A DNA stretch of 64,000 bases from Neostapfia colusana (GCA_030760725.1 JASWHV010000011.1:79027765-79091764); one strand, 5' to 3'; positions 10,447-21,255 are shown, numbered from the stretch's first letter. Numbers and translations are program-made. The notes: generated by a model not told the origin, from the sequence alone.

Positions 10447-12204
10447 ATGGGTCGCGATCGCAAAGGAAAGGGAAAGGCAATTGAGGAGCCCGCCGCGAAG
10501 AAGCGCAAGATGTCCAAGGACGCTCGTCGTGCGGAGTTGGCCGCTCGCGCCGCCGAGGAGCGTGAGCGCGGCCATCGCGGTTCCCTACGGATCCGCGAGT
10601 CCCGGCAGAGGCAGGAGCAGCCTCCGATCCAGCCAGTGCCTCCCGAGGGCTCCGACGAGGAGGAGACCGAGGTGCCGCCTCTCATCCGCCGGCGCACCCC
10701 GAGGACTCGTGGGGGTGGACAGACTCCTACGGCGAGTCGGCGCCCCTCTGCGGCTGACCACGCCGAGGACAGAGAGGCGGAAAGGGCCATCCACCTGATG
10801 GACACAGCAGTCCGTGTGGTCGAGGATGTCAGACTCACCGACTACAGGAATATGAAGGCAAGGCAACTGAAGAAGCTCAGATGGTCAGCGTTGATTGAGG
10901 AGTGGTTCCCGCGGCCTAGGGACGCTCGAGTTGACTCCCGCTTCTGGACCCTGACACAGGCGTCCCTGTACGAGACTTACAGGCGTCGGGGCCACAAGCT
11001 CTTCCAGCACAACAGCATCGACTGGGACCAGCTTGCAGTGGCAGCAGGACACGGGATCAGGCCACTTTTTGAGAGATACAGAGGACTTGTGGACCTGCTC
11101 TCGCACCAGAGGAGTGCCTACGTTGAGGAGTGGGTCAGGGTATTCTACGCGACACTCTACGTCTCTGAGGGCCGTCGCTCGATTCACTTCATGTTCATGG
11201 GGCGGATCCACGACGTGTCTCGAGACTTGTTGGGCAGACTGCTTGGTGTGGAGCTCTCTACTACGTGCCTGCACCAGATAGTCTACGGAGACGCAGACCC
11301 GCCGAGGAGGCCACTGACTAGAGGAGTGGCACCGCCTTTTGAGGAGATCAGAGGTCTGTTCACTCAGCCGTTCACTCCTGACCAGCCGAGGGTGCCAGCG
11401 CTTCTCACCCCAGCAGCTCGGACAGTTCACCACGTCCTCAGACGTACTCTACTACCGAGGTCTGGCTACTTGGAGGGTTTCACGAGCCTTCAGCAGACCA
11501 TCCTGTTCTATGTGATGAACGGGATGGAGTTCGACATCGTGGATATTCTGATCTGCGAGATGGAGGACGTGATCACCGACGGAGTTGGGATGCTTCGACA
11601 GTTGGTCTTCGGTCACTGGATCTGTCACCTTCTCCACCAGTTAGTTCCAGAGGACACTCCAGGAGTTTCTCAGCTGACGGAGATGCACGTGACCCGGTTC
11701 AGCCACTACCAAGTCCCCACTCCGGGAGACCGCCGCCTTGGCCGTCCCGTCGAGCGTGAGGTCCGAGCCAGACTGTCAGAGGAGGACTGGGCAGAGCTGA
11801 CTCAGGAGGACGCAGAGCTAGCACAGGCAGAGGCTCAGGGAGGAGACCTACAGCATATATGGTCGGACAGCGACACCAGCGACAGTGTCGAGGAGTACTT
11901 TCCATCTGCTCCTCCCTCACCGAGGCAGCACGACGCAGAGGCAGGAGGCTCAGCAGCTCCACCACCTACACCACCTCCAGTGTCAGAGGCTCAGGTGACT
12001 CAGCCGTCAGAGCTCACTGCCTTACTTCAGCGGATGGCTCAGCAGCAGGAGCAGCAGGCAGCTCGACAGGAGCAGCTTCAGAGGCAGCAGCAGGAGATGC
12101 AGCTGGAGATCGCCCGTCAGAGGCGAGAGGACACCGACAGGTTCACCAACCTTGTCGACCAGATGACGCGGCACACTCTGGACCAGCAGCAGCAGACTCA
12201 GTAG
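10447..12204 (+). CDS. Sirevirus 'env-like' protein with plant transposon-associated domain
   Basis: 585 codons from ATG 10447 (context aagATGGG) to TAG 12202. The frame is open upstream to 9940, but that stretch is low-complexity Pro/Arg/Ser coded by a GC-rich leader, so I start at 10447. Residues 1-40 are basic, with KKRK resembling a nuclear localisation signal. Residues 60-100 are acidic and Arg-rich. Residues about 165-410 (from FWTLTQASLYETYRRRG) match the domain type labelled 'putative plant transposon protein' in retroelement ORFs. The C-terminal part is acidic, then Pro-rich, then a Gln/Arg-rich coiled coil around LLQRMAQQQEQQ. There is no signal peptide or membrane segment, so an envelope role is unsupported. 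The TAG is in frame with a further 117 codons and may be a recent nonsense change. Confidence 0.7.
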   Translation: MGRDRKGKGKAIEEPAAKKRKMSKDARRAELAARAAEERERGHRGSLRIRESRQRQEQPPIQPVPPEGSDEEETEVPPLIRRRTPRTRGGGQTPTASRRPSAADHAEDREAERAIHLMDTAVRVVEDVRLTDYRNMKARQLKKLRWSALIEEWFPRPRDARVDSRFWTLTQASLYETYRRRGHKLFQHNSIDWDQLAVAAGHGIRPLFERYRGLVDLLSHQRSAYVEEWVRVFYATLYVSEGRRSIHFMFMGRIHDVSRDLLGRLLGVELSTTCLHQIVYGDADPPRRPLTRGVAPPFEEIRGLFTQPFTPDQPRVPALLTPAARTVHHVLRRTLLPRSGYLEGFTSLQQTILFYVMNGMEFDIVDILICEMEDVITDGVGMLRQLVFGHWICHLLHQLVPEDTPGVSQLTEMHVTRFSHYQVPTPGDRRLGRPVEREVRARLSEEDWAELTQEDAELAQAEAQGGDLQHIWSDSDTSDSVEEYFPSAPPSPRQHDAEAGGSAAPPPTPPPVSEAQVTQPSELTALLQRMAQQQEQQAARQEQLQRQQQEMQLEIARQRREDTDRFTNLVDQMTRHTLDQQQQTQ

Positions 12205-12558
12205 ATGTTGTTGGGCATCCTGGGGTTGGTCACCAACCTCTACCAGCAGACGGGAGTCGCCCTTCCACTTCAGCACTCGGGACTCAGTCAGGCTCCAGGT
12301 GCACCCCCACTGGCACCAGCTCCAGTACTGCCGCCGACGTCGTTCCAGTCCTCACCTCTTCCGGCAGTACCCTCTCCACCGGCGCCAGCAGTCTCAGCGG
12401 ATCCCCCAGCAGCTCCAGCTCCCGCTCCAGCTCCAGCTCCAGCTCCAGCTCCCCCCGCTCCAGCTCCAGCACCAGCGACCTCCACCTCCAGCAGCTCCGG
12501 CGATAGCACCATCGACACCGACCGCTTCACCATCGCTAGGAGCGCACCTGAGTCGTAG
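12205..12558 (+). pseudogene. C-terminal tail of the env-like protein after an in-frame TAG
   Basis: The reading frame of the env-like ORF continues past TAG 12202-12204 with MLLGILGLVTNLYQQ, then a Pro/Ala/Ser-rich segment containing an (Ala-Pro) run at about 12415-12475, ending at TAG 12556. The coiled-coil-like heptads run across the stop, which suggests one original ORF of about 703 codons. A single C-to-T change in a Gln codon would create this TAG. Confidence 0.6.
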
Positions 12559-12591
12559 GCACTCGACTTCCCTTTTTGGTGTCTTGATGCC

Positions 12592-12901
12592 AAAGGGGGA
12601 GAAGAGTTAGAGTCAGGGGGAGGTTAGCTCAGTTCTAGGGGGAGTACTTGGTTCTAGGGGGAGTGTCTATCCCTTTGCTACTTATTTTTATCCTTGAGAT
12701 TGCCTGTTATTATTATTTGCTATTATTGTACTCCGAGTGCTACTTCGTGCTCTTACGCTTTATTGTTTATTATTTGAGCCTTCGAGCCACTTGTGTTGCA
12801 ATTTGTACTTGTTATAGTTCTTTCTTGAGCATTGCGTTTTAATTCCATTATTTCTATGCTCTACTCGTTGTATTGTCATCAATCACCAAAAAGGGGGAGA
12901 T
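12592..12901 (+). other. Polypurine tract of element I with upstream look-alike tracts
   Basis: The PPT that abuts the right LTR is aaaaagggggagat (12888-12901). Four similar purine runs precede it: aaagggggagaag (12592), cagggggagg (12614), and two copies of ttctagggggagt (about 12633 and 12652). Multiple PPT-like tracts are a known Sirevirus feature. Confidence 0.65.
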
Positions 12902-14375
12902 TGAAAGCATCTAGGCCCCCGTGAGGTATGGTTTCGGTGATTAATGACAACCGTTCGTTATTACTAATGAGTTTGTGGATGTGAGGCTTCACGTATATCA
13001 CATCAAACGTTAATGAACTATCTATTCACACCATCTACTGCTCATTGGATACAAATGGAGACCCCTCAACGATCTATTCTAAGGGGTTATTCGATACTCA
13101 TGAAGACTAAATAAAGAACTCATACAACGACTCTATTCTATCAAAATTGGCAACACAAGAAGCTTACACTTCATCATAATATCATTTCAAACAAGTGTCA
13201 AAGAGGTCACTCAAGAAGATTCCAAAAGATCAACTCAAAACAACTCGAAGCAAACAAGTTGCACTCACCGGATCATCCGATGTCTTGCAAAATGACTACA
13301 TCGGTCAAGTTTGAGTTGGCAGAAGAAGAAGACCTCAGAGTCCAGTACACACCGGATCATCCGATGTGAAGGAAGTGGCACATCGGTTGATTTCAACAGA
13401 AGGATGATTTCTGAGTTATTCTGAAGAAGTACACACCGGATCATCCGATGATGAAGTAAGTGTACATCGGTCAATTTCAACCGAGACATTATTTCTGAAC
13501 TAATTCTGAAGATCAACCCACCTGATCATCCGATGATGAATTGAAGTAACATCGGTCGATTAAAAGATCCAACGGTTATATCCAACGGTCACATCTGACA
13601 CATGACATCAGCTAATTTGGAATTCGACCGATGCTCATATAAAGGGGTGCATCGGAGGATCCGATGTTCACTGAAAAAGTCTGCCTACTTTTCCAACGGC
13701 TATCTCGTGTGGGCTGGCTATAAATACCCCTCCAACCGGCCATTTCGTCAAGTCTTGACCACCAGAGCCTCACTACACATCCTCAAGCATTCAAGACCAA
13801 GAGCTACCACTTCCACACTTCAAAACCTCTTGTACTCCAACTATAGGTTATATCTAGCTAGAGAGAAGCTTGTGTGCGTCCATTCTTGGTGATTGGAATC
13901 TCTAGGCTAGTGAGAGAGAGTGTCTTGGTGACTTCTCTCACCTTGTAAAAGTTGGAGGAAGAAGAGATCGCTCCGGAGCTTACCAAGGCGTTTGTGGAAG
14001 CCCGGAGGATAACCATTGTACAAGGCTTGAGCTCCACCTTGCCGGAGAAGGCGAACGGAGAAAGATAGTGGATTCCCTTGTCTAGGTGACTTGGGAGTGG
14101 CTATACCCTTTGGTGGGTGCCACAACGTGGACGTAGGTAGATTTTTGTGATCTTACCGAACCACGGGAAAAATCGCCGTGTCTCCGAGTCTCCGCGGGAG
14201 TTTGCATTTCTCCCCTCACCCCCTTACTATTACGCATTTACTATTCCGCACTTAACACTCTTGCTTGCGTAGTTAGTTCGCATAGGGAATTGGGCTTCAA
14301 CCATTAAGTTTTAAATTGCTCTAAAATTTGAAAAAGCCCAATTCACCCCCCCTCTTGGGCGTTTCGATCCTTACA
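12902..14375 (+). repeat. Element I, right LTR
   Basis: 1474 bp, preceded by a PPT and followed by TSD acttt (14376-14380) and continuing element K sequence. It carries the same motif block (13264-13675) and TATA box (13719-13726) as the left LTR. Confidence 0.9.
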
Positions 14376-14477
14376 ACTTTGCTTGCGCTTTGTATCTTTG
14401 ATGTGCGTTATCCGGTGCTGTGCAACGCAGCACCCCTCAGCGTGATCCTGGCTCGACGAGGCCGTGGGGCCGCGTCA
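14376..14477. other. Right end of element K after Sirevirus I
   Basis: TSD acttt followed by the last 97 bp of K, ending ccgcgtca before gacc and the resumed RT sequence of element A. Bases 14376-14424 are the source sequence duplicated at 8066-8114. Confidence 0.6.
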
Positions 14478-17400
14478 GACCTAGGCGCCTGACGAAGTCC
14501 ATACAATGCCTTCTTGATCCGATACACCTTGCGTTTGGCTCCGTCGATGATGAAGACACCTGGCTGAGAGACGTACACCTCCTCCATCAAGTCGCCGTTC
14601 AGTAAGGCACTCTTTACATACATGTGGTGTACCTCCCACCCCTTGTGCGCGACAACTACAAGGAGCAAGCAAAAATACTTGAGACAAGCTACAGGATCAA
14701 ATACCTCATCAAAACATATTCCTCGCCGTTGGACATAGCCTTTAGCCACCAGCCGAGCCTTGTGCTTCACCACCTCCCCATGCTCGCCCCTCTTCACTTT
14801 GAACACCCATTTGAGGCCAATGGGCTTGTGTCCTAAAAGAAGATCAACAAGTTCCGAAGTCTTGTTTTCTTCTATGGACTCCATCTCCCCGAGCATAGCG
14901 CGTCTCCAGTACGGGTGTTCCTCAGCATCGACGAAGGACGTGGGCTCCTCCGCGGTGGTGGACATGAGCTCCCCCTCCTCCAAGCTTGGTGGGTGCTCAG
15001 CCCGACCAGGAGGGGTGAGGGTTCTGAGCACGTTGCGCATCGTGCTGAACTGTAGAGTCGCGCTGTTGTCGTAGTAGGTGTCGATGACGTTGCTGCCGGA
15101 TCTGACAGCGGCGTGGCGAAGCTGATGGGCCGTGCAGGATTATGAGGCGTGACAAAGGTGCTGGAATCTTAAAGTCCGGAACCCCCCGCTATAGCTGACC
15201 CCCGTGCAGGACTGTCCTAGCCCTGTTCTGCGCTGTACAGTCCCTGCAGGCGCCTTTGGGGTGACGTCGGGGTGTTGGACCCCCTCTAGCAGGTCTGGAT
15301 GCTGGTGTAGGAGCTCCTGGGGTCTAGACAGACCGTCCTGTGCCCCTCTTGGGCACTGCAGGGGTGCTGTTCGGCCCCTCTGGACCCTGCAACACCTCTC
15401 CGGGTGCTGGAACAGCAGGTCCAGCAGGTGCTGGACCAAGGAGTCGACGTAGAAGGCGGTGTAGTCCTCTTCTCCTGCTCCTTCCCTCAGTTTTCCACTT
15501 GGTCACCTCGTCGAATATCACATCTCGTGATACATGTGTGTGCCCATCAGCCAAATTATACATTCGGTAGCCCTTCATCCCTGCAATATAGATAAGAAAT
15601 ACTATTGGCGTACTCCAGTCTTCCAACTTTTTTAGGTGGGAGCGCGTGTTCTTGACATGCCTCACGCACCCAAAAGTTTCGAAGTAGTTGACAGCTGGTC
15701 GCTCTCCATATCAAGTTTCATATGGCGTCTTTCCGTCAAGGCCGCGGGTGGGGGAACGATTTGAGATGTAGACAACTGTGATAACTGCCTCACCCCAAAA
15801 AATCCCGGGCATGCCCTTCGCCTTCAACATGCTCCTCGCCATACCCAACATCGTCTGGTTGCACCACTCCACAACCCCGTTTTGCTGCGGCGTATACGGG
15901 GCTGTGAGATGATGTTGTACTGAGCGCAGTACTCGCCAAACTCCCGTGAGCCGAACTCCCCTCCGCGATCAGTACGGAGTAGCTTCAGTCTCTTCCTGGA
16001 CTCTAATTCAGCCATTGCATGGAATTGCTGAATTAAGTCGGACGCTTGGTTCTTGGTTGCTAGAAAATAGAGCCACATGAAGCGGCTCATGTCGTCCACT
16101 AGCAATAAGAACATCTTCTTGCCACCTGAAATTGTCGGCATGATGGGCCCACATATGTCATCATGGACGAGGTCGAGTGCGCCCTCCACGTGCCGTCGAG
16201 CTTTCTTGGGGAAGCTTGAGCACCTCTACTTCCCGACAAAGCAAGTCTAGCACAATTGATCGATTTGACCAATTTGCAGAAGCACGAGCACCAACTCCTC
16301 TCATGCCAACTTCCGATGAGCCTGGAAGCCGACGTGTCCGTAGCGTTCGTGCCAACGCCGTGCAACATCATCACGCCGCGCGGTTAGGCAAACCAGGCGT
16401 GTGATATTGAGCTTGACGAAGTACAACTTGCTGTCGTCGCGCTGAACTAGTGTGAGAAGACGTTGCTTCTCATCCCGTATGTGCATCACTCCATGCACCA
16501 TGATGCTGTAGCCATCCTCATCCAGCTGGGCGATTCTGATGAGGTTGGTGGTGAGGTGCGGGATGAGGTAGACACCGGTGAGCCTCCTGTGCTCACCCGT
16601 CATGGCGGCGAATAGAACCGTACCCTTCCCCTTGATCCACACGACAGAGTCGTCACCGAACTTGATGGTTCCGACGACGTTTTCGTCGAGCTCGAAGAAG
16701 ATGACCCGCGAACCCGTCATGTGGTTGGTCGCGCCCGTGTCGAGGTACCAATGGGTGTCGTCGAAGTCATCGACGTTGCCGCAGTGAGCGAACACACGTC
16801 CCTCCACTACCTCCAGTGGGCGCTCAGGACGTTCCTGTACAAGCTCCTTCTGTACCGAGGCCACCCTTGTCATGAACAATGCGCCCTCCTCCTCCACCTT
16901 CGCCACGAAAGCCTGCTGCTGTGTCTCCTGTTGCTTAGGCTTCGATTGACACTCATTGGCCTAATGGCACACTTCTTCCCACACTTCCTGCACTGGTCCC
17001 GCGGAATATCCTTCCCGGGGCCTCCCTTTTTGCCTCTGATCTTCTTGGGCGGGCTCTTTCGGCCGCCCCTCTTCGAAGAACTCACGGACTGAATAGTCCG
17101 CTCCTCCTTCTGCTATGCCTCCCTCTCCTCTTGAGTGAGGTACAGCTGGCCGTCGTGGACTCCTCCCTTCCGCTGCGTTGTGTCGAAGGCGTTCCCACCG
17201 CCCTAAGACACCCGTCACCTCCGACAAGGTGAGGGTCAACACGTCAAGTAGTGTCGTGATCGCCACCACGATCTGTTGGAAGCGTTCTGGGATGTTTCAA
17301 TGGAGCTTCTCCATGGTCACCTCCTCTTCTACCTCCTCCCATAGCAACACAAGCCGTGATAGCATGCCACTCAGGCACAGGGAGAAGTCCTCCACGCTCT

Positions 17401-17790
17401 CGCCATCCTTGAAGGTAGCGGCGTTGAACTCCCTACGGAGTTGCCGTGCCGTCGTCTTCTTCACGCGGTCGGCCCCGACCCGCATGATGGTGATCGTGCC
17501 CCAAGCTTCCTTCGCCGTCTTCTTCTCTTCGATCGTCGTGATCATCTCCGGTGGAACAACGCTGACTAGGATGTGAAGCGTCATTATATCCTCTTGCTCG
17601 CTCATGTTGCCCTCCTCCACGGCCTTCCGAATCAGCCGTGCCTTAGCTTGATTTTCATCATGACAGCCCACTCCGCGTAGTTGGTCTTGGTGAGCACGGG
17701 AAACCCCGTCCCGGTGTTCACCTCACGAGCTGCCGGAGAGGGTGTCGCATGGATGATGGCGTTGCCGCTGCTTGGAGGTGTAGACGGCAT
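14478..17790 (-). pseudogene. Element A gag-protease-integrase-RT, 5' half of the polyprotein
   Basis: Reads on the minus strand from ATG 17790 (MPSTPPSSGN). Gag helices run to about 17100 with KTAKEAWGTI. The zinc-knuckle start CRKCGKK is thrown out of frame near 17000. Protease follows with WYLDTGATNHMTG near 16740, then integrase pieces HERYGHVGFQAHRKL, RTDRGGEFGSREF and the start of RT (LKWVFKVKR, KHKARLVAKGYVQ, ALYGLRQAPR). Frames break at about 17690, 17270, 16960, 16300, 15820 and 15320, and TAATGA-type stops interrupt gag. The RT continues at 2684 after element K. It is a dead copy of a copia polyprotein related to E1/E2. Confidence 0.85.
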
Positions 17791-17835
17791 TGTGCTGAAC
17801 TCAACCTAGGGTCGAACCGGCTCTGATGCTACAAA

Positions 17836-18404
17836 TGTTGCAATTCCGGTGTTGATCACACGAAAAACTGCCCTGTTCCAGTCAGTTCAGCACCCCGCCT
17901 GGGTGCTGTTCTTAGCTGACTTTGGAAAACAGAGAAGGAGTAGAGAGATCTATTATGTTCTTGGGGAAACAGAACAGCCGCTGCTTGATCCTGGTTCTGA
18001 TCTTGCGCTGGACAAAGTAGAACAGAGGGAAAGGGAAGAACGGGGAGCCGCTGATCTGTTCTGGTGTTCAGGGAGGCGCAAAATAGAGGGGAAAACAGGG
18101 GCGGCAGCTAGGGCAGCCTGGTGGCGGCGGCACCAAGGGGTGAGAGGAGGCGGCTAGCATTCCTAGAGGTGGAGAAGTATTTTGCTTTATTGATATGATT
18201 AATCTGGGGTGTTTTGGCTTCATTATATAGCCCCTTTACAAGAGTCCTACTCTATTACAATAGAAAAAATATAATGACTTTCCTAAACTAGAGTTACCGC
18301 ACCATATAGGGGGATCCACCCCTAATCTGACTGCGCCTGGTAGGGGGGATTCTGGTTCGGCCCCCTGTTCAGACCGCCCAGGGCCAGCGGCAGATCACCT
18401 GACA
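17836..18404 (-). repeat. Element A, 5' LTR (right copy)
   Basis: 569 bp counterpart of 1068-1621. The minus-strand PBS gcatcagagccgg begins at about 17830, a few bases from the LTR end. Followed by TSD attcg. Confidence 0.85.
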
Positions 18405-18650
18405 ATTCGACCTAATATCTTAGACCTGACTGGCAGATCATAACATTTTGTCTGTTTGTGATGTCTTATGCCATGTCTTTTAGCCTTTCTAGGTGACAGC
18501 TGATTAGCTGAAAGCCAAACGTTCATCTATGGTAAACAGGATCTACATAAATGGAAGGCATGACCCCTTGTTTCTGGCTTTCTAATGATTACGCTACTGA
18601 ACTAACCACGCTGACCTATGATTGTCACGGAAACTGTTCATTTGGTTGAG

Positions 18651-18867
18651 GACAGAGAGTCAAAGATTTCTTTGTAAGAACCCTAAGAAGCAAAGACCTG
18701 AGGCAAAGAATGTCTTTAGATGGACGCCAACTGGTGTGTCGCATTCTGAAGTTGGTCGATGTCTTTGACGATTGGCGCAGGGCTGCCCTTACTGCACTGC
18801 AGTTTGATCCTGTGGATGAGTGGCGACCCAGGCATCCCATGCAGAATTATGGGACGTTCCTGAACAG
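18651..18867 (+). CDS. Orphan internal exon of an unrecognised protein
   Basis: Open frame of 72 codons bounded by an AG acceptor (18649-18650, after an in-frame TGA at 18647) and a perfect donor, acag|gtgagc at 18868. The translated segment includes DFFVRTLRSKDLRQRM, DGRQLVCRILKLVDVF, DDWRRAALTALQFDP and HPMQNYGTFLNR. It looks like a compact, Trp- and Leu-containing helical protein piece with ordinary codon use. I do not recognise the family. No neighbouring exon was found in 18405-18650 or 18868-21600. It could be a relic exon, or belong to the same locus as the SWIB exon, separated from it by element A. Confidence 0.4.
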
Positions 18868-19025
18868 GTGAGCTTCTTCACATGCTCCCCATTTGCAGTT
18901 GTCCATGAACATCCAGCTTACAGAAATGCTCGTCATCTCTAAAGGATAATTAATGTTCCTACTTTCCCAGATTCGTGCATGGTAACCTACCTAATAAATC
19001 TGTCCCGTCTTTGCCTTACCTGTTA
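18868..19025. other. Flank after the orphan exon
   Basis: Sequence between the donor site and the MITE; presumed intron, no coding signal. Confidence 0.4.
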
Positions 19026-19314
19026 CTCCCTCCCTCCGGTGCATAAAAAATTGTCATTCTACACAGAAGTCATGAGTGCACAAAAAATTGACGTCGAAGC
19101 AGAACCGAAGAGTTTGCCTCGGGAAAAAATGTAATAAACGCATTGTACAGTGCGTGGCTAGAAATCAAACCTGCATGGGTGGCCTAGAAACTAGTAGAGG
19201 AGACCAGTCAAGCCATTAAAGAGAGTACGATAGTAATAAAAAAAAATTTATTTAATACTTTATTGGTATGCGAGAACATGTCCAAAATGACAGTTTTTTA
19301 TGCACCGGAGGGAA
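19026..19314. mobile_element. Stowaway-type MITE, 289 bp
   Basis: Terminal inverted repeats of about 28 bp with a single mismatch: ctccggtgcataaaaaa on the left and ttttttatgcaccggag on the right, each continuing with tgtcatt/aatgaca. It is bounded by ta at 19024-19025 and 19315-19316. The ctccctcc start and TA target site are the hallmarks of grass Stowaway (Tc1/mariner-related) MITEs. The left end has an extra ccct. No coding capacity. Confidence 0.85.
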
Positions 19315-20862
19315 TACGTATTTCATTGAAAATCGTCTGAAGTCGCTCTTAATGGCTTGATCGCTTGTAAGGGCCGTACAGGCTGATGCTGCTTACCATG
19401 GGACTGTCTGGATCACACAGGGGTAACAGACAACTATCGATTTTGTGCTTTGATTCGATTACCAAATGTTTTTTATTGTGAAATGAACGCTCAAATAGTT
19501 GGGAACGTGGTGATGGACATCGTTTTCTCCAAAGACCCTTTTTCATCACACTAATAACTGATTCGTGCGTCGGCCTGTGAATTATATGTCGGTCAGTTGT
19601 GGTCGCGTAGGGATTGAACAAAGTTGGTGTCACCTTTTCAAGAGCGGACGTCCTGTGACAAGGACTGGTCACTGGTTTCTGAGTGAAGCCGTTTTTAATT
19701 ATCTATTCAATCGTCTCAAGTGCCGGGCTTGTTTTAAGCTGTCATCCTTTCAAAATGCAAATGGCATTTAATTTGTTTCATCCAAATCAGCGTGCACATC
19801 TGATCTCAGGCCCATTTCAATGCCCAAAGTTTTGGCATTGTCTTCGCATTCCATGGCATTTTGGATTTTTGGTTCAGTGGCAAAAAAATATCACTGTACA
19901 CTTAAGCTTTTTTCCGAACTGGAATGGCATGAGACAGTGCCAATTTCGATAGAAAACTGTAGCAGCCAAGTTCCATATACCTTGGCCCTACCTCATTTAC
20001 AACGATTTTGCTATGCGATTGGAATTTTCGCACCGACACTTCTTTTGTTTCCAATTGAGAGGCCGTATACGAAGGGGCATATGTACGTTTGCGTACGTGC
20101 TTCACTCGTGAGGTGTTCAAACTCATTAACAAAGCCAGCTCCTCAATCTGTAAGGATGCAGCAAGAGTGTGTGTGTGTACACGCTATTTTTCAATGATGA
20201 GTGCACGCCACCAACGACAAGAGGAGTTCTAAGTTATTGCCCTTGATTGTACATAGTCGTAGCTGGACCTCTACTATGAATTTCTGTTTAGAATTTTGTT
20301 GTTGAATTCCTCCTCGATCCTTTCGGTTACAGGAAATAGTTTAAACACTGCACTCATTACTTTGGGCTTGAATTGATTCCCATTTTTCTTATATTCCCAA
20401 ACATGAGGAAATTTTTTATATTAAGAGAAGCATTGAAAAAAGAGGATTCTATATATTTAAGCTAGCAAAATCGAACTCTCGGCTGAAAAGAAAAATCCAA
20501 CGAGCAGCAGTAAAGGCTCACATTACTGTGTCTGCAGAGCTGCATATTTCCTATACAGACGGTAAACTTCCCTTAAAAGTTCGTATTTGCTGGTTATAAG
20601 ATTCGTGCATCGTAGAGCATTTTACCTACTCAGTGCGGCTGAGTGGGTTGGGAAAACACACCTAGTATGCTGACCGGAGAACTACCCAACCCTCTCCGAG
20701 AACTAGAGAAGCTGCACCCAATACATTGATTTTATGTTGCTGTGCTTGGAACCTACTCCAACATTTAAATCATCTCTTTTCTTGAACTAGCACATCTTTG
20801 TGCACCTATTATATATTTTTTTTCGTTTAGGTGTGTAGTGAACGCTCGTCATAAAAAAAAAC
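19315..20862. other. Intergenic, nothing recognised
   Basis: AT-rich single-copy-looking sequence. Short ORFs at 19349-20200 on both strands overlap each other and show no family features. I see no further terminal inverted repeats. Confidence 0.5.
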
Positions 20863-21229
20863 AGTGTAATAAACTCGTGTTTTTTCACATAAGTTTGGAG
20901 CGCATGATCAGTGTTGCACTGACTTTCTTGTGTGTATATGCTTTATTACAACTTCAAAGAGCACTTGTAGACAAAAAAAAGAAAAAATATAGTGTAATGA
21001 ACATGTGATTTTTCACATAAGTTTGGATGATCAGTGTGTTGCACTGGCTTTCTTGTGTGTATGTGCTTATTACAACTTCAGAGCACCCTAGACAAAAAAA
21101 CAAAAAAATAGTGTAATGAACACGCCATTTTTCACATAAGTTTAGAGTGCATGATCAGTGTGCTGCATCGCCTTTTGTGTGTGATTATTACAACTTTAGA
21201 GAGCACATGAATACAAAAATAAAAATCCA
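20863..21229 (+). repeat. Tandem repeat, three copies of about 120 bp
   Basis: Copies begin at 20863, 20991 and 21110, each with agtgtaatRaac, then tttttcacataagttt, gatcagtgt, ttgtgtgt, ttattacaactt, agagcac and an A-rich run. Period is 128 then 119 bp. The third copy is truncated by the palindrome at 21226. Divergence between copies is moderate, so it is not a fresh duplication. Confidence 0.8.
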
Positions 21230-21255
21230 ATGTCATCTAACTAGATGACATCGGA
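21226..21255. repeat. Perfect inverted repeat at the end of the tandem array
   Basis: atgtcatcta (21230-21239), spacer ac, tagatgacat (21242-21251). The arms extend outward to tcc/gga with one mismatch. This could be a hairpin or a remnant of a tiny inverted-repeat element. Confidence 0.7.

Larger units (their letters stand above)
6593..14375 (+). mobile_element. Element I: Sirevirus-like copia element with env-like ORF, 5' part deleted
   Basis: Plus-strand element with LTRs 6593-8065 and 12902-14375. TSD acttt lies at 6588-6592 and 14376-14380. The internal region lacks PBS, gag, protease, integrase and the first half of RT. It begins in RT just before YVDDIIFGSTN and continues through RNase H, a non-coding spacer, an extra ORF of about 700 codons and a polypurine-rich 3' end. 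The pol-then-extra-ORF order, 1.5-kb LTRs, multiple polypurine tracts and repeated palindromic LTR motifs are Sirevirus (SIRE/Maximus lineage) traits. The LTRs differ by about two substitutions and one indel, so the events here are very recent. Confidence 0.85.
2689..14477. mobile_element. Element K: solo Gypsy-like LTR split by the Sirevirus
   Basis: Inside the RT gene of A a block beginning TGTAAGGGTC (2689) and ending GCGTCA (14477) interrupts the reading APR-S-WNAKL. The bases gacc occur on both sides (2685-2688 and 14478-14481), as ggacc/agacc if counted as 5 bp. After subtracting Sirevirus I it is about 4.0 kb, with no gag, pol, PBS or PPT that I can see, which suits a solo LTR. Long, non-coding, CAAAT-rich LTRs of this texture are typical of grass Tekay/Del-type Gypsy elements, but that family name is an inference. 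It could also be a non-coding derivative element. Confidence 0.5.
1068..18404 (-). mobile_element. Element A: Ty1/copia retrotransposon, nested and decayed
   Basis: LTRs at 1068-1621 and 17836-18404 (554 and 569 bp) start TGTTGCAATTC on the plus strand and end in gaca. The flanks carry a 5-bp TSD with one mismatch, attcc/attcg. Read on the minus strand, the PBS next to the right LTR is gcatcagagccgg (initiator Met-tRNA type), and a polypurine tract aagaggagaa abuts the left LTR. The coding order gag, protease, integrase, RT, RNase H defines copia. Element K is inserted in the RT domain, between codons for APR and WNAKL. Many stops and frameshifts mark it as dead, and it is the oldest layer of this stack. 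Confidence 0.85.

Noticed and set aside
10056..10838. Long minus-strand ORF of 260 codons opposite the env-like ORF
   Set aside because: GC-rich third positions keep the reverse frame open. It is Arg/Gly low complexity without domains and overlaps a real frame.
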